A stretch of DNA of 64,000 bases from Dactylosporangium sp040605635 (GCF_040605635.1 NZ_JBEXDG010000003.1:186001-250000); one strand, 5' to 3'; positions 1 to 8,319 are shown, counted from the stretch's first letter. Notes: generated from the letters alone by a model not told the origin. A program made the numbers and translations.

Positions 1-728
1 GGGGCACCGGGCGCGCGCCGGCCGAGGCCGGTCATCGGGCGCACGTACAGCGGGTACAGGTAGAGCTCCTCGGGCCGCCAGGTCAGCGCGGCGCGCAGCG
101 ACTCCGTCCACGTCTGCACGGTCTGCCCGGGGATGCCGTAGATGAGGTCGATGTTGAGCTCGACCGGCCCGGCGGCGCGGATCGTGTCCAGCGCGCGGTC
201 GACCTCGGCGCGGTGCTGCGGCCGGCCGGCGGCGTGCGCCTCGGCGTCGAGGAAGCTCTGCACGCCGATGCTGACCCTGGTCGTGCCGCGCTCCAGCAGC
301 ACCGCGAGGCGGTCGGCGGTCGCGGTGGCGGGCGACGTCTCGACCGAGGTCGGCACGGCCGGCAGCCCGGTCTCGCCCAGAACGTCGAACAGACCGGTCA
401 GCTCCGCCGCGGTCAGATACGTCGGGGTCCCGCCGCCGATCGCGGCCCGCGCGTACGACGCGTCCGGCACCGCCGCCGCGACCCGGTCCGTCTGCCGGCG
501 CAGCTGGTCGAGGTATGCGGTGACCTGCTCCTCGGGCGGGCCGGCGCGGGTGAAGAGGTTGCAGAACCCGCACCGCATCTCGCAGAACGGCACGTGGACG
601 TACAGGAACAACGCGTCCACCGGCTCCGCGGCCCACACGTCGGCGAGCCTCGGCCTCGGGCGCAGCGGCCGGTACGCGGTTTTGTGCGGGTACGCGTACA
701 GATACCCCTGATACGGCGAACCGAGCAT
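1..728 (-). CDS. STM4012-family radical SAM protein (3' end outside window)
   Basis: This is a radical SAM enzyme of the HemW-like STM4012 family, of which about 242 N-terminal residues are visible. The CxxxCxxC iron-sulfur motif is read as HVPFCEMRCGFC near residue 50, followed by a glycine-rich GGGTPTYL segment and a LIYGIPGQT segment typical of HemW-like proteins. The ATG overlaps the stop of the upstream hydrolase gene by one base (TGATG), so the two are translationally coupled. No substrate is known for the family. In Salmonella-type clusters it travels with STM4011, 4013, 4014 and 4015, and the last three are present here. The STM4011-like second radical SAM gene, if present, would lie beyond base 1. 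Confidence 0.85.
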   Translation of the reverse strand, partial: MLGSPYQGYLYAYPHKTAYRPLRPRPRLADVWAAEPVDALFLYVHVPFCEMRCGFCNLFTRAGPPEEQVTAYLDQLRRQTDRVAAAVPDASYARAAIGGGTPTYLTAAELTGLFDVLGETGLPAVPTSVETSPATATADRLAVLLERGTTRVSIGVQSFLDAEAHAAGRPQHRAEVDRALDTIRAAGPVELNIDLIYGIPGQTVQTWTESLRAALTWRPEELYLYPLYVRPMTGLGRRAPGA

Positions 729-1522
729 CACCACTCCCCCGGCTCGAGCGTGAACTCCGCGTACGGCACCGTCCACACCACCTCGTGCGCGAACCGGTGC
801 CCGGTGTGCCCGTCCTCCCCGTACGCCGTGCCATGGTCGCTGCACATGATCACGTGGCAGGGCCGCCCCCGCGACGTGACCAGCCCGAACAGCGCCGGCA
901 GGTGCCGGTCGACATACCCCAGTGCCGCCGCGTGCGACGCGACCGTGTCCTCGGCGGCGCCGGGCAGGTAGTGCCGGTTGGGCTGGTGCATGGCGGCAAC
1001 GTTGACGAACGTGAACAGCGGCCCCCGCTCAGGGATCACCGTCTTGAGCCGGTCGAGCTGCGCCTCGAAGCACGCCGGGTTGGTGACGCCGAACTCCCGC
1101 GTCCAGTGCGCCTCGTCGAACAGCCCCGGCAGCACCCCGCCCTGCGCCGACGTCATCGCGAAGAAGCCGACCCCGCCGACGCAGATCGTGTGGTACCCGG
1201 CCGCGCGCAGGCCGCTGACCACGTCGGGTGCGTCGAACTCCCACGTCTGCCCACCGACCGTCGTGCTGCCCGGGAACCTCGCCGCGAACGGCCGCTCGTG
1301 CGGCCCCGGCGTCACCGGCGTCGGCAGGAACCCACCGAAGAACGCATGGTGCGCCGCATACGTGAACGACGCCGGCGTGTGCCGCCGCTCCCACGCCCCA
1401 TCGCGCAGCACCTTGCCGATGTTGGGCGTCCGCCCCGCCGCCAGCTCCCCGGCCGCCACGTCGTGCCGCAGCGTGTCGAGCGTGACCAAGAGCAGGTCAT
1501 GACTGCCGATGAGCGCCTTCAC
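728..1522 (-). CDS. STM4013/SEN3800-family sulfatase-like hydrolase
   Basis: The 264-residue protein belongs to the alkaline-phosphatase/sulfatase fold (STM4013 family). Metal-site landmarks are TLDTLRHD near residue 15, which supplies the first acidic ligands, and SDHGTAYGEDGHTGHRF near residue 230, which supplies Asp, His and a second His. The protein is compact with no signal peptide or membrane segment, so it should act in the cytosol. Its ATG overlaps the STM4014 stop by four bases and its own TGA runs into the radical SAM start, so it is embedded in a coupled operon. The substrate is unknown; hydrolysis of a phospho- or sulfo-ester made or used by the radical SAM enzymes is only a guess. 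Confidence 0.85.
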   Translation of the reverse strand: MKALIGSHDLLLVTLDTLRHDVAAGELAAGRTPNIGKVLRDGAWERRHTPASFTYAAHHAFFGGFLPTPVTPGPHERPFAARFPGSTTVGGQTWEFDAPDVVSGLRAAGYHTICVGGVGFFAMTSAQGGVLPGLFDEAHWTREFGVTNPACFEAQLDRLKTVIPERGPLFTFVNVAAMHQPNRHYLPGAAEDTVASHAAALGYVDRHLPALFGLVTSRGRPCHVIMCSDHGTAYGEDGHTGHRFAHEVVWTVPYAEFTLEPGEW

Positions 1523-3054
1523 CGCACACCTGCCGACGCACCCACGTCACGCCCGCAGGGTCCGGCGACGGGGAACCGGCCGGACAGGAGGGCGTCGATC
1601 TCCGCGGCGTACGTGTCGCGGCCGTCGACGAGCAGCCCCGGCAACAGGTCGCCGAACGCGTTGACCTCGGCGACCGCGTGGGTGCTGTAGTCGCGCCCGA
1701 ACATCAGGTCGACACCGACATGCAGCGTCCCGGGGAAGCAGGCCGCCGCCGCCTCGCAGGTGCGCATCGCGGCGGCCCAATGCTCCTCCCCAGCCGCGGC
1801 CCGGACGCCGGGCAGGTCGCCACGGGCGTTGCCGAGGTGCAGGTTGGTCATCGGGGACTCTCCGGTGCGCACGACGACGTGGCTGACCCGCCCCGCGACG
1901 ACGAGCACCCGCAGGTCGAACACCAGCCCGTCATGCGACGCCTTCGGCAGCCACCGCTCCACGTGCAACCCGTCCACAGCGAGCCGGTCGATGATCGCGG
2001 CAACGGTCCGCTCATCGGTGTAATGACGGACCCGCAGCTCGTTGTAGAGCCGCCCATCGTCGAGGACCGCGGACGTGTAGGCACTGACCCGCCCGTTTCC
2101 CCGAACTCCGCCGCTGCCCCGTCCCCCGCCACTTCCCGGCGACCCGCTGCTCCCCGAAGCCCCGCCGCTGCCCAGGACCCCACCGCCGCTCCGCGCCCCG
2201 CCGTCCCCCGAACCCCTGCTCCCCGAAACCCCGCCACTCTCCCGCGACCCGCCATTACCAAGGACCCTGTCGATACCAAGGACTCCGCCACTGCCCAGGA
2301 CCCCGCCGCCTCGCGTCCCGCCGTCCTCCGGACCGCTGCTCCCCGGAACCCCGGCGCTCTCCCGTGACCCGCCGCTCATCCGTGGCCCGCCGAACGCGAG
2401 AGCGATGACCCCTGACGCCGACGATCCGTGCGGTGGTTTGACGAACACCCGCCGCCAGCCCCGGTCGCGGATCTCCTCATAGCTGCCCGCCGTGAACGCC
2501 GCGGGCACGGCCACGCCCCGGGACCGCAGCAGCGCATGGCAGCGCCGCTTGTCGAACATGACGTCGAGCTCGTCCACCGCCGTCAGCATCGGCAGGCCCC
2601 ACGCCTCGACCCACCGGGCCGCCGCGACGAACCCCCGGTGCCACGCGGCCAGCCCGACGATCTCACCGTGCGCTGCCTCGGTCACCGCGCCCCGCAGCAG
2701 CCGGTCGATCTCGGCATCCTCGCCCGGCGACTCCAGCCGCACCCACGTCGGCCCGCCGCCGCCCACAGACCCGACAACACCCGAACGCGCACCGCCACCC
2801 GCAGGCTGACCAGCACCACCGATCGCGCCACCACCCGCAGACGCGCCACCGCCCGCAGGACCGTCGCCACCCGAAGGGCCACCGCCGGCAGGTCGACCAG
2901 CACCACCGATCGCGCCGCCATCCGAAGGGCCGCCGGCGCAGACGTCGCGCCAGCTCACCACGGTGGGCTCGGGCAGGCCCGCGGCGACGGCCGCGTCACG
3001 GAACAGCCTGACCCGCCGGTGGCCGGGGACGCCGACGACGATGACGGTGGTCAT
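1519..3054 (-). CDS. STM4014-family ATP-grasp-like protein with Gly/Ser-rich insertions
   Basis: The 511-residue protein starts at the ATG overlapping the STM4015 stop (ATGA); a longer upstream frame exists but antisense-reads the neighbour. The core looks like a RimK-type ATP-grasp protein: a nucleotide-binding VFVKPPHGSSASGV segment at about residues 203-216, then GVDLMFG at 447 and VAEVNAFGDLLPG at 461-473, the latter resembling the metal-binding end of ATP-grasp sites. Two low-complexity insertions break the core: residues about 41-101 (Gly/Ala/Ser/Pro) and 223-322 (Gly/Ser/Arg). These insertions are repetitive at DNA level and look like expansions, leaving conserved blocks on either side. 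The family is unassigned; ligation of an amino acid or peptide is a plausible role. Confidence 0.8.
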   Translation of the reverse strand: MTTVIVVGVPGHRRVRLFRDAAVAAGLPEPTVVSWRDVCAGGPSDGGAIGGAGRPAGGGPSGGDGPAGGGASAGGGAIGGAGQPAGGGARSGVVGSVGGGGPTWVRLESPGEDAEIDRLLRGAVTEAAHGEIVGLAAWHRGFVAAARWVEAWGLPMLTAVDELDVMFDKRRCHALLRSRGVAVPAAFTAGSYEEIRDRGWRRVFVKPPHGSSASGVIALAFGGPRMSGGSRESAGVPGSSGPEDGGTRGGGVLGSGGVLGIDRVLGNGGSRESGGVSGSRGSGDGGARSGGGVLGSGGASGSSGSPGSGGGRGSGGVRGNGRVSAYTSAVLDDGRLYNELRVRHYTDERTVAAIIDRLAVDGLHVERWLPKASHDGLVFDLRVLVVAGRVSHVVVRTGESPMTNLHLGNARGDLPGVRAAAGEEHWAAAMRTCEAAAACFPGTLHVGVDLMFGRDYSTHAVAEVNAFGDLLPGLLVDGRDTYAAEIDALLSGRFPVAGPCGRDVGASAGVR

Positions 3055-3977
3055 TCCGACACTGCCGTGTAGCGCTCGCCCTCGTCCTCCTCCTGCTCGT
3101 CGGACAGGTCGACGTCGACGCCGGGCAGCTCGGCCCGGAGCCGGTCGGCCAGCTCGGCCGAGATGAAGTGGTGGGACAGGTCGAGCCTGCGCAGGTGGGT
3201 CAGCGGCTGGCCGAGCAGGAGCGCCTCGGCGCCCCGGTCCGACAGGATGCCCAGGGACAGGTCGAGCTCTTCGAGGCGCGGCACGACAGGGGCGCCGGCG
3301 AGCGCGGACGCGATCTGGTCGGCGATCTCGGCGTTGCGCAGCGCGAGCCGGCGCAGCCGGGGCAGGCCCGCGCCGCTGAACACCGGCGCCAGGTCGTCGG
3401 CCGTGATGTCGCCGCCGTATTCGCTCACGCCGAGCCACAGCTCCAGGTCGGTCAGGGCGGGCAGGTGCGAGTCGAGGACGCCGCGCAGGAAGCCCGTGGG
3501 CAGACCCCCGCTCTCGACCGCCAGCTCGCGCAGGCGCATGTGCCGCACCGGCGACAGGCCCAGCCCGGTGGCACCGCGGATGCGCAGGACCTCCAGCCCC
3601 GGGAACGCGGCGAGCAGCGGCGCCACGTCGGAGTGGGTGATCCAGGAGATCTCGCACTCCTCGCCGGTCATCTCGCCGAGGAACAGCGCCCGCAGGTGGG
3701 GCAGCCGCGCACGGGCGGCGGCGAGCAGGTGCAACGGCGCCGCGGTGTCATATGCCTCGCCCCACTGGCCGATGACCAGCGCGTGGACGGACTCGCCGCC
3801 CACGACGTCGAGGCACCGGTCGAGGATCTCGCGGAACACGTCCTCGCCGTCCTCATAGTCCGTCTCGATCCGCCACGCGACGGCGCTGCGCGGGGTCCCC
3901 TCGGCGTCCAGCTTGTCGACGACGCCGGGACCGAACTGCATCACCGGGAGCCCGGCGAACGTCGTGATGTGCCTCAT
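3051..3977 (-). CDS. STM4015-family leucine-rich-repeat protein
   Basis: The 308-residue protein begins MRHITTFAGLPV. This ATG was chosen over one 10 codons upstream because an AGGG ribosome site lies about 8 bases before it. It contains several leucine-rich repeats of the LxxLxLxx type, for example LPHLRALFLG, LPALTDLELW, LPRLRRLALRN, VPRLEELDLS and LTHLRRLDLS, spread from about residue 90 to the end, and a short acidic tail. No signal peptide is seen, so it is likely a cytosolic binding scaffold. It is the first gene of the STM401x set; its stop overlaps the STM4014 start. Only 10 bases separate it from the end of nadR, which suggests one long transcription unit starting at pnuC. Confidence 0.85.
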   Translation of the reverse strand: MRHITTFAGLPVMQFGPGVVDKLDAEGTPRSAVAWRIETDYEDGEDVFREILDRCLDVVGGESVHALVIGQWGEAYDTAAPLHLLAAARARLPHLRALFLGEMTGEECEISWITHSDVAPLLAAFPGLEVLRIRGATGLGLSPVRHMRLRELAVESGGLPTGFLRGVLDSHLPALTDLELWLGVSEYGGDITADDLAPVFSGAGLPRLRRLALRNAEIADQIASALAGAPVVPRLEELDLSLGILSDRGAEALLLGQPLTHLRRLDLSHHFISAELADRLRAELPGVDVDLSDEQEEDEGERYTAVSE

Positions 3978-3987
3978 GCGCGGGACC

Positions 3988-5085
3988 CTAACAGCACCCA
4001 CCGACATTTCCCGGCGGCCGCCCTGAAGGTCGGCGGGGCAGCTGCGGCGCGGCGAACCGCCATCCCCGGGCGAGCAGTTCGTCGCAGGCGGCCAGGGCGG
4101 TGCGCAGGCGCGTCCGGTACGTCCCGGTGAGCTCGATCCACGGGACCCAACGGGCGGCGAGCTCGGCGCGGAACCGCCCGGTCATCCATCTCCGCAGATG
4201 TTCGCCGTCGCGCATCCCGTCGTTCTCGAACGGCACGTCGTCGTCGGGAGTCAGCAGGTACAGGGCCGGTTCGCGGGCGGCGGCGCGGACCTGCGGCGAG
4301 GGGGAGCCGAGGTAGCGTTCCTCCCAGATCGCGGTCGCGAACGCGTCGGTGTCGCAGATGAGCAGCGGCCCGCCGGCACGCGCGGCGGCGTCCTCCGCGG
4401 CGTTCTGCTCCCGCACGACGGTCAGGAAGTCCTCGCGGTCCCAGACCAGGTCCTCGACCTTCACGCCGCCGGCCATTTTCAGTTCGGTGAGCTCCCGTCC
4501 GTACTCCGGGACCCAGCGCGTGCCGGCGAACGCTCCGCCGCGCAGCCTGAGCTGGGCGGCCAGGGCACGCGCCAGGGTGGTGGTGCCGGTCGACTCGGCG
4601 CCGACGACGACCACCCGGCGGGCCAGCCAGCCGCGCACGGGCGGGGCGAGGAACGCCCAGTTGGCAACGGGATCAGCGCGCACCGCCGTGCCCGAGACCG
4701 GGGCGCCGAGTCTGGCCGGATCGACCGGCACGTGCCGGGCGTCGAACCGCCGGGCGAGCTCATCGCCGTACGCCTCGGAGGAAAACACCAGGTCGACCTG
4801 ATCCGGACCGGCGGCGCCACGGAACACCTCATAGTGCGCCTGCCAGATGTCGGGGTCGTCGTAGTCGATGGGCAGGTCGCAGTACACGCCGGCGAACCGC
4901 ACGTGCGGGCTGGACGCGTGCACCTCACGCAGCCACTCGAGGCGGATCTGCAGCGGGATGGACTCCGCGCTCGAGGGTGCGACGACGACGGTGACGCGGT
5001 CGCACGTACGGGCGGCGGCATCGATCAGGAGGTGGTGGCCAGCGTGCGGCGGGTAGAACTTGCCGACGACGAGGCCGTGGGTCAC
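3988..5085 (-). CDS. nadR: NadR-type bifunctional NMN adenylyltransferase / nicotinamide riboside kinase
   Basis: The 365-residue protein has an N-terminal nucleotidyltransferase domain (GKFYPPHAGHH with the HxGH motif at about residues 8-18, and SGTAVR at about residue 125) and a C-terminal P-loop kinase domain starting at VVVVGAESTGTTT. It lacks the helix-turn-helix repressor domain of enterobacterial NadR. The kinase would phosphorylate nicotinamide riboside to NMN and the N-terminal domain would adenylate NMN to NAD. The usual P-loop lysine is replaced by threonine (GAESTGTTT), so kinase activity deserves checking. The GTG start overlaps the pnuC stop (GTGA), coupling uptake to phosphorylation. 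Confidence 0.9.
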   Translation of the reverse strand: MTHGLVVGKFYPPHAGHHLLIDAAARTCDRVTVVVAPSSAESIPLQIRLEWLREVHASSPHVRFAGVYCDLPIDYDDPDIWQAHYEVFRGAAGPDQVDLVFSSEAYGDELARRFDARHVPVDPARLGAPVSGTAVRADPVANWAFLAPPVRGWLARRVVVVGAESTGTTTLARALAAQLRLRGGAFAGTRWVPEYGRELTELKMAGGVKVEDLVWDREDFLTVVREQNAAEDAAARAGGPLLICDTDAFATAIWEERYLGSPSPQVRAAAREPALYLLTPDDDVPFENDGMRDGEHLRRWMTGRFRAELAARWVPWIELTGTYRTRLRTALAACDELLARGWRFAAPQLPRRPSGRPPGNVGGCC

Positions 5086-5696
5086 GCGGGCACCGTTGCG
5101 CGCTGGGCGTCGAGCGCCTGCCGCCAGGCGCGCAGCCCGAGGACGCAGAGGGCGAGGAACGCGAGGTAGAGGACCGCGGTGAGCCACAGGTCCTTGTACC
5201 CGTACAGCGGCACGTAGACGACATCGACGGCGATCCACAGCCACCAGCTCTCGACGAGGCGGCGGGTCTGCCCGTATGTCGCGAGCAGCGACACCGCGGT
5301 GGTCGCGGCGTCCGGCAACGGCACGGTCGAGTCGGTGAACCGGTCGAGATACCACCACAGCGTCACGGTGAGCAACAGGCCGGCGACGACGAGTGCGCCC
5401 CACTCGACGCGGGTCGTGCGACGCACTACCGTCGTGGCACCGGGCCTCCAGCGCCACCAGCCGTAGGCACCGAGGACGACGTAGACCACCTGCAGCCAGG
5501 CGTCGCCGTAGAGGCCGATGTGCTGGAACACGACCATGAGCAGCAGCACGTTGGCGATCCCGATCGGCCAGTTCGCGATGTGCTGCCGCACGACCAGCCA
5601 GACCGTGCCGAGACCGGTCAGGAAGCCCAGCAGCTCCGCCCACGTGGTCGGGGCTCCGAAAGCGTGGAAGGCGGCGGTGGTGAGCCAGTCGAGCAC
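5082..5696 (-). CDS. pnuC: PnuC-family nicotinamide riboside transporter
   Basis: This 204-residue integral membrane protein of the PnuC family is expected to move nicotinamide riboside across the cytoplasmic membrane, trapped by the kinase encoded next. It has about seven hydrophobic segments and the family's aromatic motif GAYGWWRWR in the middle, with WPIGIANVLLL before it. The GTG start at 5696 was chosen because AGGGGA lies six bases upstream; longer frames run into the opposite-strand neighbour. The stop overlaps the nadR start by four bases. Only about 20 bases separate it from the divergent small monooxygenase gene, so both promoters must be very compact. Confidence 0.9.
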   Translation of the reverse strand: MLDWLTTAAFHAFGAPTTWAELLGFLTGLGTVWLVVRQHIANWPIGIANVLLLMVVFQHIGLYGDAWLQVVYVVLGAYGWWRWRPGATTVVRRTTRVEWGALVVAGLLLTVTLWWYLDRFTDSTVPLPDAATTAVSLLATYGQTRRLVESWWLWIAVDVVYVPLYGYKDLWLTAVLYLAFLALCVLGLRAWRQALDAQRATVPA

Positions 5697-5717
5697 GATG
5701 TCCCCTACGCTGTCCGA

Positions 5718-6011
5718 ATGGTCTTGGAAGTCGCGCTCATCGAAGTGCTCGCCGGTCGTGAGGAAGAGTTCGCAGCCGCGTACAGGAAGGGACACGAACT
5801 GCTCGCGTCCACCCCCGGCTGCCGGTCGGTGCGCATGACGCGCGGCGTCGAGTCGGCGAGCCGGTTCGTGCTGCTGGTCGAGTGGGACTCGATCGACGCG
5901 CACCTGGACAACTTCCGCGCCACCGACCGCTTCACGCAGTGGCGCACGTTGATCGGGCCGTTCTTCGACGGCGCGCCGACCGTCGAGCACTTCGTCGACG
6001 TGCCCGCCTGA
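5718..6011 (+). CDS. Antibiotic-biosynthesis-monooxygenase (ABM) fold protein
   Basis: The 97-residue single-domain protein has the dimeric alpha/beta-barrel ABM pattern: a strand MVLEVALIEVLAG, a helix rich in Glu/Ala, PGCRSVRMTRGVE, then the FVLLVEWDSIDAH strand and a terminal block ending in a Phe/Val strand. Such proteins are cofactor-free oxygenases or sensors of small aromatic compounds, and many have no known substrate. It is transcribed divergently from pnuC and alone; the next gene is convergent five bases away. Function is uncertain beyond fold. Confidence 0.75.
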   Translation: MVLEVALIEVLAGREEEFAAAYRKGHELLASTPGCRSVRMTRGVESASRFVLLVEWDSIDAHLDNFRATDRFTQWRTLIGPFFDGAPTVEHFVDVPA

Positions 6012-6015
6012 GCGG

Positions 6016-6954
6016 TCAGTCGCCGGCCTTCTTCCACACCGTGAAGTCGAGGTACGTGGTGTAGAGCCGGCCGCTGACCACGGCGTCGCCGGACCGGGGG
6101 CTGAACCAGCCGAAGCGCTGGTCCCCGGTGCGGACGCACACCTTCGTGGTGGGCAGCAGCGCGCCGAGCAGGACCCGGTCGGTCCACTGGGCGGTCGGGA
6201 CCGCCGAACAGACGGCGAGGGTCGGCGCCTGCAGCACCGGGGCGAAGGCCGCGCCGCCCACGGCGGCCAGGCCGAGCGCGCCGGCGGCCACGTCGGCGCC
6301 CGACGCCTGCTTGGCGCCGCTGTCGAAGTCGAAGGTCTCGTCCGCCTGCCCGGCGAGGACGGTCATCCGGACGGTGCCGGCCCGCAGCACGTCGGTGACG
6401 GTGCCCGGCGGCACGGGGCTGGTCACGACGGCGCTCGGGCCGGGCGTGCCGCTGGTCGCGGGCACCGGCGATCCGCTCGCGTCGAGACTCGGGGTCGCGG
6501 ACACCGAGGCGGTCACCGTCGCGGCGGGTGTCGTCGCCCGCGTCGCGGGTGCGGTGACCGCGCGCGTCTCACCGACCGGGACCCCGGGGTCGCCGCCGGA
6601 GCCGCGCGTGGCCAGGACCCCGCCGACGGCGGCGACGACGAGCACGATCAGGCCGATGACGAGGGCCGCGATCCGCCAGCGACGGCTGGGCCGATCCGGA
6701 AGCGGCGCTTCGACAGCCTCTTCCCACGCTGCTTCCCGGGGCGCTTCCTCAGGGACGGGTGGCGGAGGCGGAGGCTGCGGGGTGGCCTGCCGGGGCACGA
6801 TCGCGTAGGCCGAGGTGGGCCAGCCGGAGCCGCCGTCGAGCGGCGAGTCCGACATCCAGCCACGCCGGCTGCCGGGTCGCGGTGGCGACCCGTTGACCTG
6901 GTCGTGGCTCGGCTCCGTCGGTGGATCCTGCCGTGGGGGGTGTCCCGGCTCCAT
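6016..6954 (-). CDS. Single-pass membrane protein with Pro-rich cytosolic head and extracytoplasmic domain
   Basis: The 312-residue protein is not recognised as a named family. The N-terminal ~90 residues are Pro/Gly-rich and hydrophilic, including a run of seven prolines near residue 61; a membrane helix spans about residues 94-116; a Thr/Ala/Pro/Ser-rich linker follows to about residue 190, and the last ~110 residues form a compact domain containing two cysteines. The arrangement is that of an actinobacterial membrane-anchored protein with its C-terminal domain outside. The ATG at 6954 was chosen because AGAAGGAC lies upstream; starts up to 17 codons earlier are possible. It converges on the ABM gene with four bases between the stops. 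Confidence 0.65.
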   Translation of the reverse strand: MEPGHPPRQDPPTEPSHDQVNGSPPRPGSRRGWMSDSPLDGGSGWPTSAYAIVPRQATPQPPPPPPVPEEAPREAAWEEAVEAPLPDRPSRRWRIAALVIGLIVLVVAAVGGVLATRGSGGDPGVPVGETRAVTAPATRATTPAATVTASVSATPSLDASGSPVPATSGTPGPSAVVTSPVPPGTVTDVLRAGTVRMTVLAGQADETFDFDSGAKQASGADVAAGALGLAAVGGAAFAPVLQAPTLAVCSAVPTAQWTDRVLLGALLPTTKVCVRTGDQRFGWFSPRSGDAVVSGRLYTTYLDFTVWKKAGD

Positions 6955-6990
6955 GCAGCGTGTCCTTCTGGTCCCGGCGTGGGTGCAGTT

Positions 6991-7019
6991 CGTGCACTTG
7001 CGCACGGCACTCGTGCACT
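6991..7019. promoter_or_regulatory. Pair of CGTGCACT repeats 21 bp apart
   Basis: Two identical CGTGCACT copies, each containing the palindrome GTGCAC, start at 6991 and 7012. A spacing of exactly two helical turns upstream of the membrane-protein gene would suit a dimeric regulator on one face of the DNA. This is a pattern only; no regulator can be named. Confidence 0.3.
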
Positions 7020-7106
7020 CGCCCGGGCAGAGTATCGCTGACAGCCCGCACCTCGCGCCACGGCTGATGGCTCAGCCTTTGGCGACGGCGGCGGTCGACG
7101 TTCCGG

Positions 7107-7349
7107 TCAACGCACCAGCATCTGCACGACCGCGGTCGCGCCCGACGCCGTGTACCAGCCGCTGACGGCGAGCATCGCCAGTACCGCCGCGGCCGCCAGA
7201 ATCCCGGCGGCCTCGGTCGTCGCCCGCCGCACCGAACGGCCGCGCCGGTGCCGTGGCCTGCGTTCGGTGACCTCCGCGGCCGCCACGATCATGGTGATGT
7301 CGCGGCGCCCGAGGCCCGGCCGGCCGATGCAGTGTCGCCCCTGTGTCAT
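7107..7349 (-). CDS. Small membrane protein, unknown
   Basis: This 80-residue reading frame has an Arg-rich N-terminal half (RRPRHRRGRSVRR near residues 30-42) and a C-terminal hydrophobic helix (AAGILAAAAVLAMLAVSGWY), so it would be a tail-anchored or single-pass inner-membrane protein. A GGGG stretch lies about 7 bases before the ATG. It is on the opposite strand to coaE and shares about 140 bp of upstream sequence with it. No family is recognised. It could be spurious, but the composition is that of real small actinobacterial membrane proteins. Confidence 0.5.
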   Translation of the reverse strand: MTQGRHCIGRPGLGRRDITMIVAAAEVTERRPRHRRGRSVRRATTEAAGILAAAAVLAMLAVSGWYTASGATAVVQMLVR

Positions 7350-7487
7350 GTTCGCCCCGTTTTTGTCCTTCTGAGGGTCTTCCTCAGAACGGAGGTTATC
7401 TCTACAATTGCCGGTTTTACGGCATACACGCCGGTCGGTCACCTGTCCGGTGCGCGGCGCGACCACCGGCTCTGCTGTGATGGACCG

Positions 7488-8081
7488 ATGAGGATGGTGG
7501 GGCTGACCGGCGGCATCGGTGCCGGCAAGAGCGCCGTGGCGGCCCGGCTGGCCGCGCTCGGCGCCGTGGTCATCGACGCGGACCGCCTCGCCCGTGAGGT
7601 CGTGGAGCCCGGCACGCCCGGGCTGGCCGCGATCGTCGAGGCGTTCGGCGACGGCGTCCTCACCCCGGACGGGGCGCTGGACCGGGCGGCGATGGCGAGC
7701 CGGATCTTCGGCTCCGACGAGGCACGCGCCACCCTCGAGGGCATCGTGCACCCGCTCGTCAGGGCGCGGACCGCGGAGCTGATCGCGGCCGCGCCGCAGG
7801 ACGCCGTCATCGTCAACGATGTGCCGCTCATCGTCGAGAAGCGGATGTCCCGACTGTACGAGCTGGTCGTCGTCGTCTTCGCGTCCCTGCCCACCCGGCT
7901 CGATCGGCTCGTGCGGCTCCGCGGCATGACGCCGGAGGAGGCCCGTGCCCGGATCGCGGCGCAGGCCACGGACGAGGAGCGGCGGGCGGTGGCGGACGTG
8001 TCGATCGAGAACGACGGCACGCCGGAGGAACTGGACGCGGCGGTCACGGCGGCCTGGCCCGCCCTGCGGGGCGCTCGTTGA
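7488..8081 (+). CDS. coaE: Dephospho-CoA kinase
   Basis: This is the last enzyme of coenzyme A synthesis, phosphorylating the 3'-hydroxyl of dephospho-CoA. The 197-residue protein opens with the P-loop GLTGGIGAGKS, followed by VIDADRLAREVV, then HPLVR and the VNDVPLIVE segment, all characteristic of CoaE. ATG at 7488 (MRMVGLTGG) is used; a second ATG two codons later is possible. It precedes uvrB on the same strand with a 267-base gap, the usual actinobacterial neighbourhood. Some actinobacterial CoaE proteins carry a C-terminal UPF0157-type extension; this one does not. Confidence 0.95.
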   Translation: MRMVGLTGGIGAGKSAVAARLAALGAVVIDADRLAREVVEPGTPGLAAIVEAFGDGVLTPDGALDRAAMASRIFGSDEARATLEGIVHPLVRARTAELIAAAPQDAVIVNDVPLIVEKRMSRLYELVVVVFASLPTRLDRLVRLRGMTPEEARARIAAQATDEERRAVADVSIENDGTPEELDAAVTAAWPALRGAR

Positions 8082-8319
8082 CGCAGGGGCGCTCGCGGCG
8101 GCCGGTCGCGCGTGTCGCGCGATCACACCACGGTGCGCTCGCCGGCCGTGACGGGCTCGGGGCAGCAACCTGGCGCCGGGAGGGCGTGCCGTGTGGTGGC
8201 ACGCCTGCTCTCCGGTCGGCCGCCGCGAGCGGCCTACGCGTCTACGGTAGTCCGGTGATCTTCCCCACACAATCGTCAGGTTGAATACGATCGACCACCC
8301 AGGGCGAGGACCCCGAAAG
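8082..8319. other. Gap between coaE and uvrB
   Basis: About 240 bases with no supported gene. The stretch is GC-rich, ends in the promoter motif described next, and shows no clear terminator for coaE. Confidence 0.5.

Noticed and set aside
2089..2388. Possible frameshift in STM4014 around the Gly/Ser-rich stretch
   Set aside because: The frame stays open and the conserved blocks on both sides are in the same frame, so an in-frame expansion explains it better.
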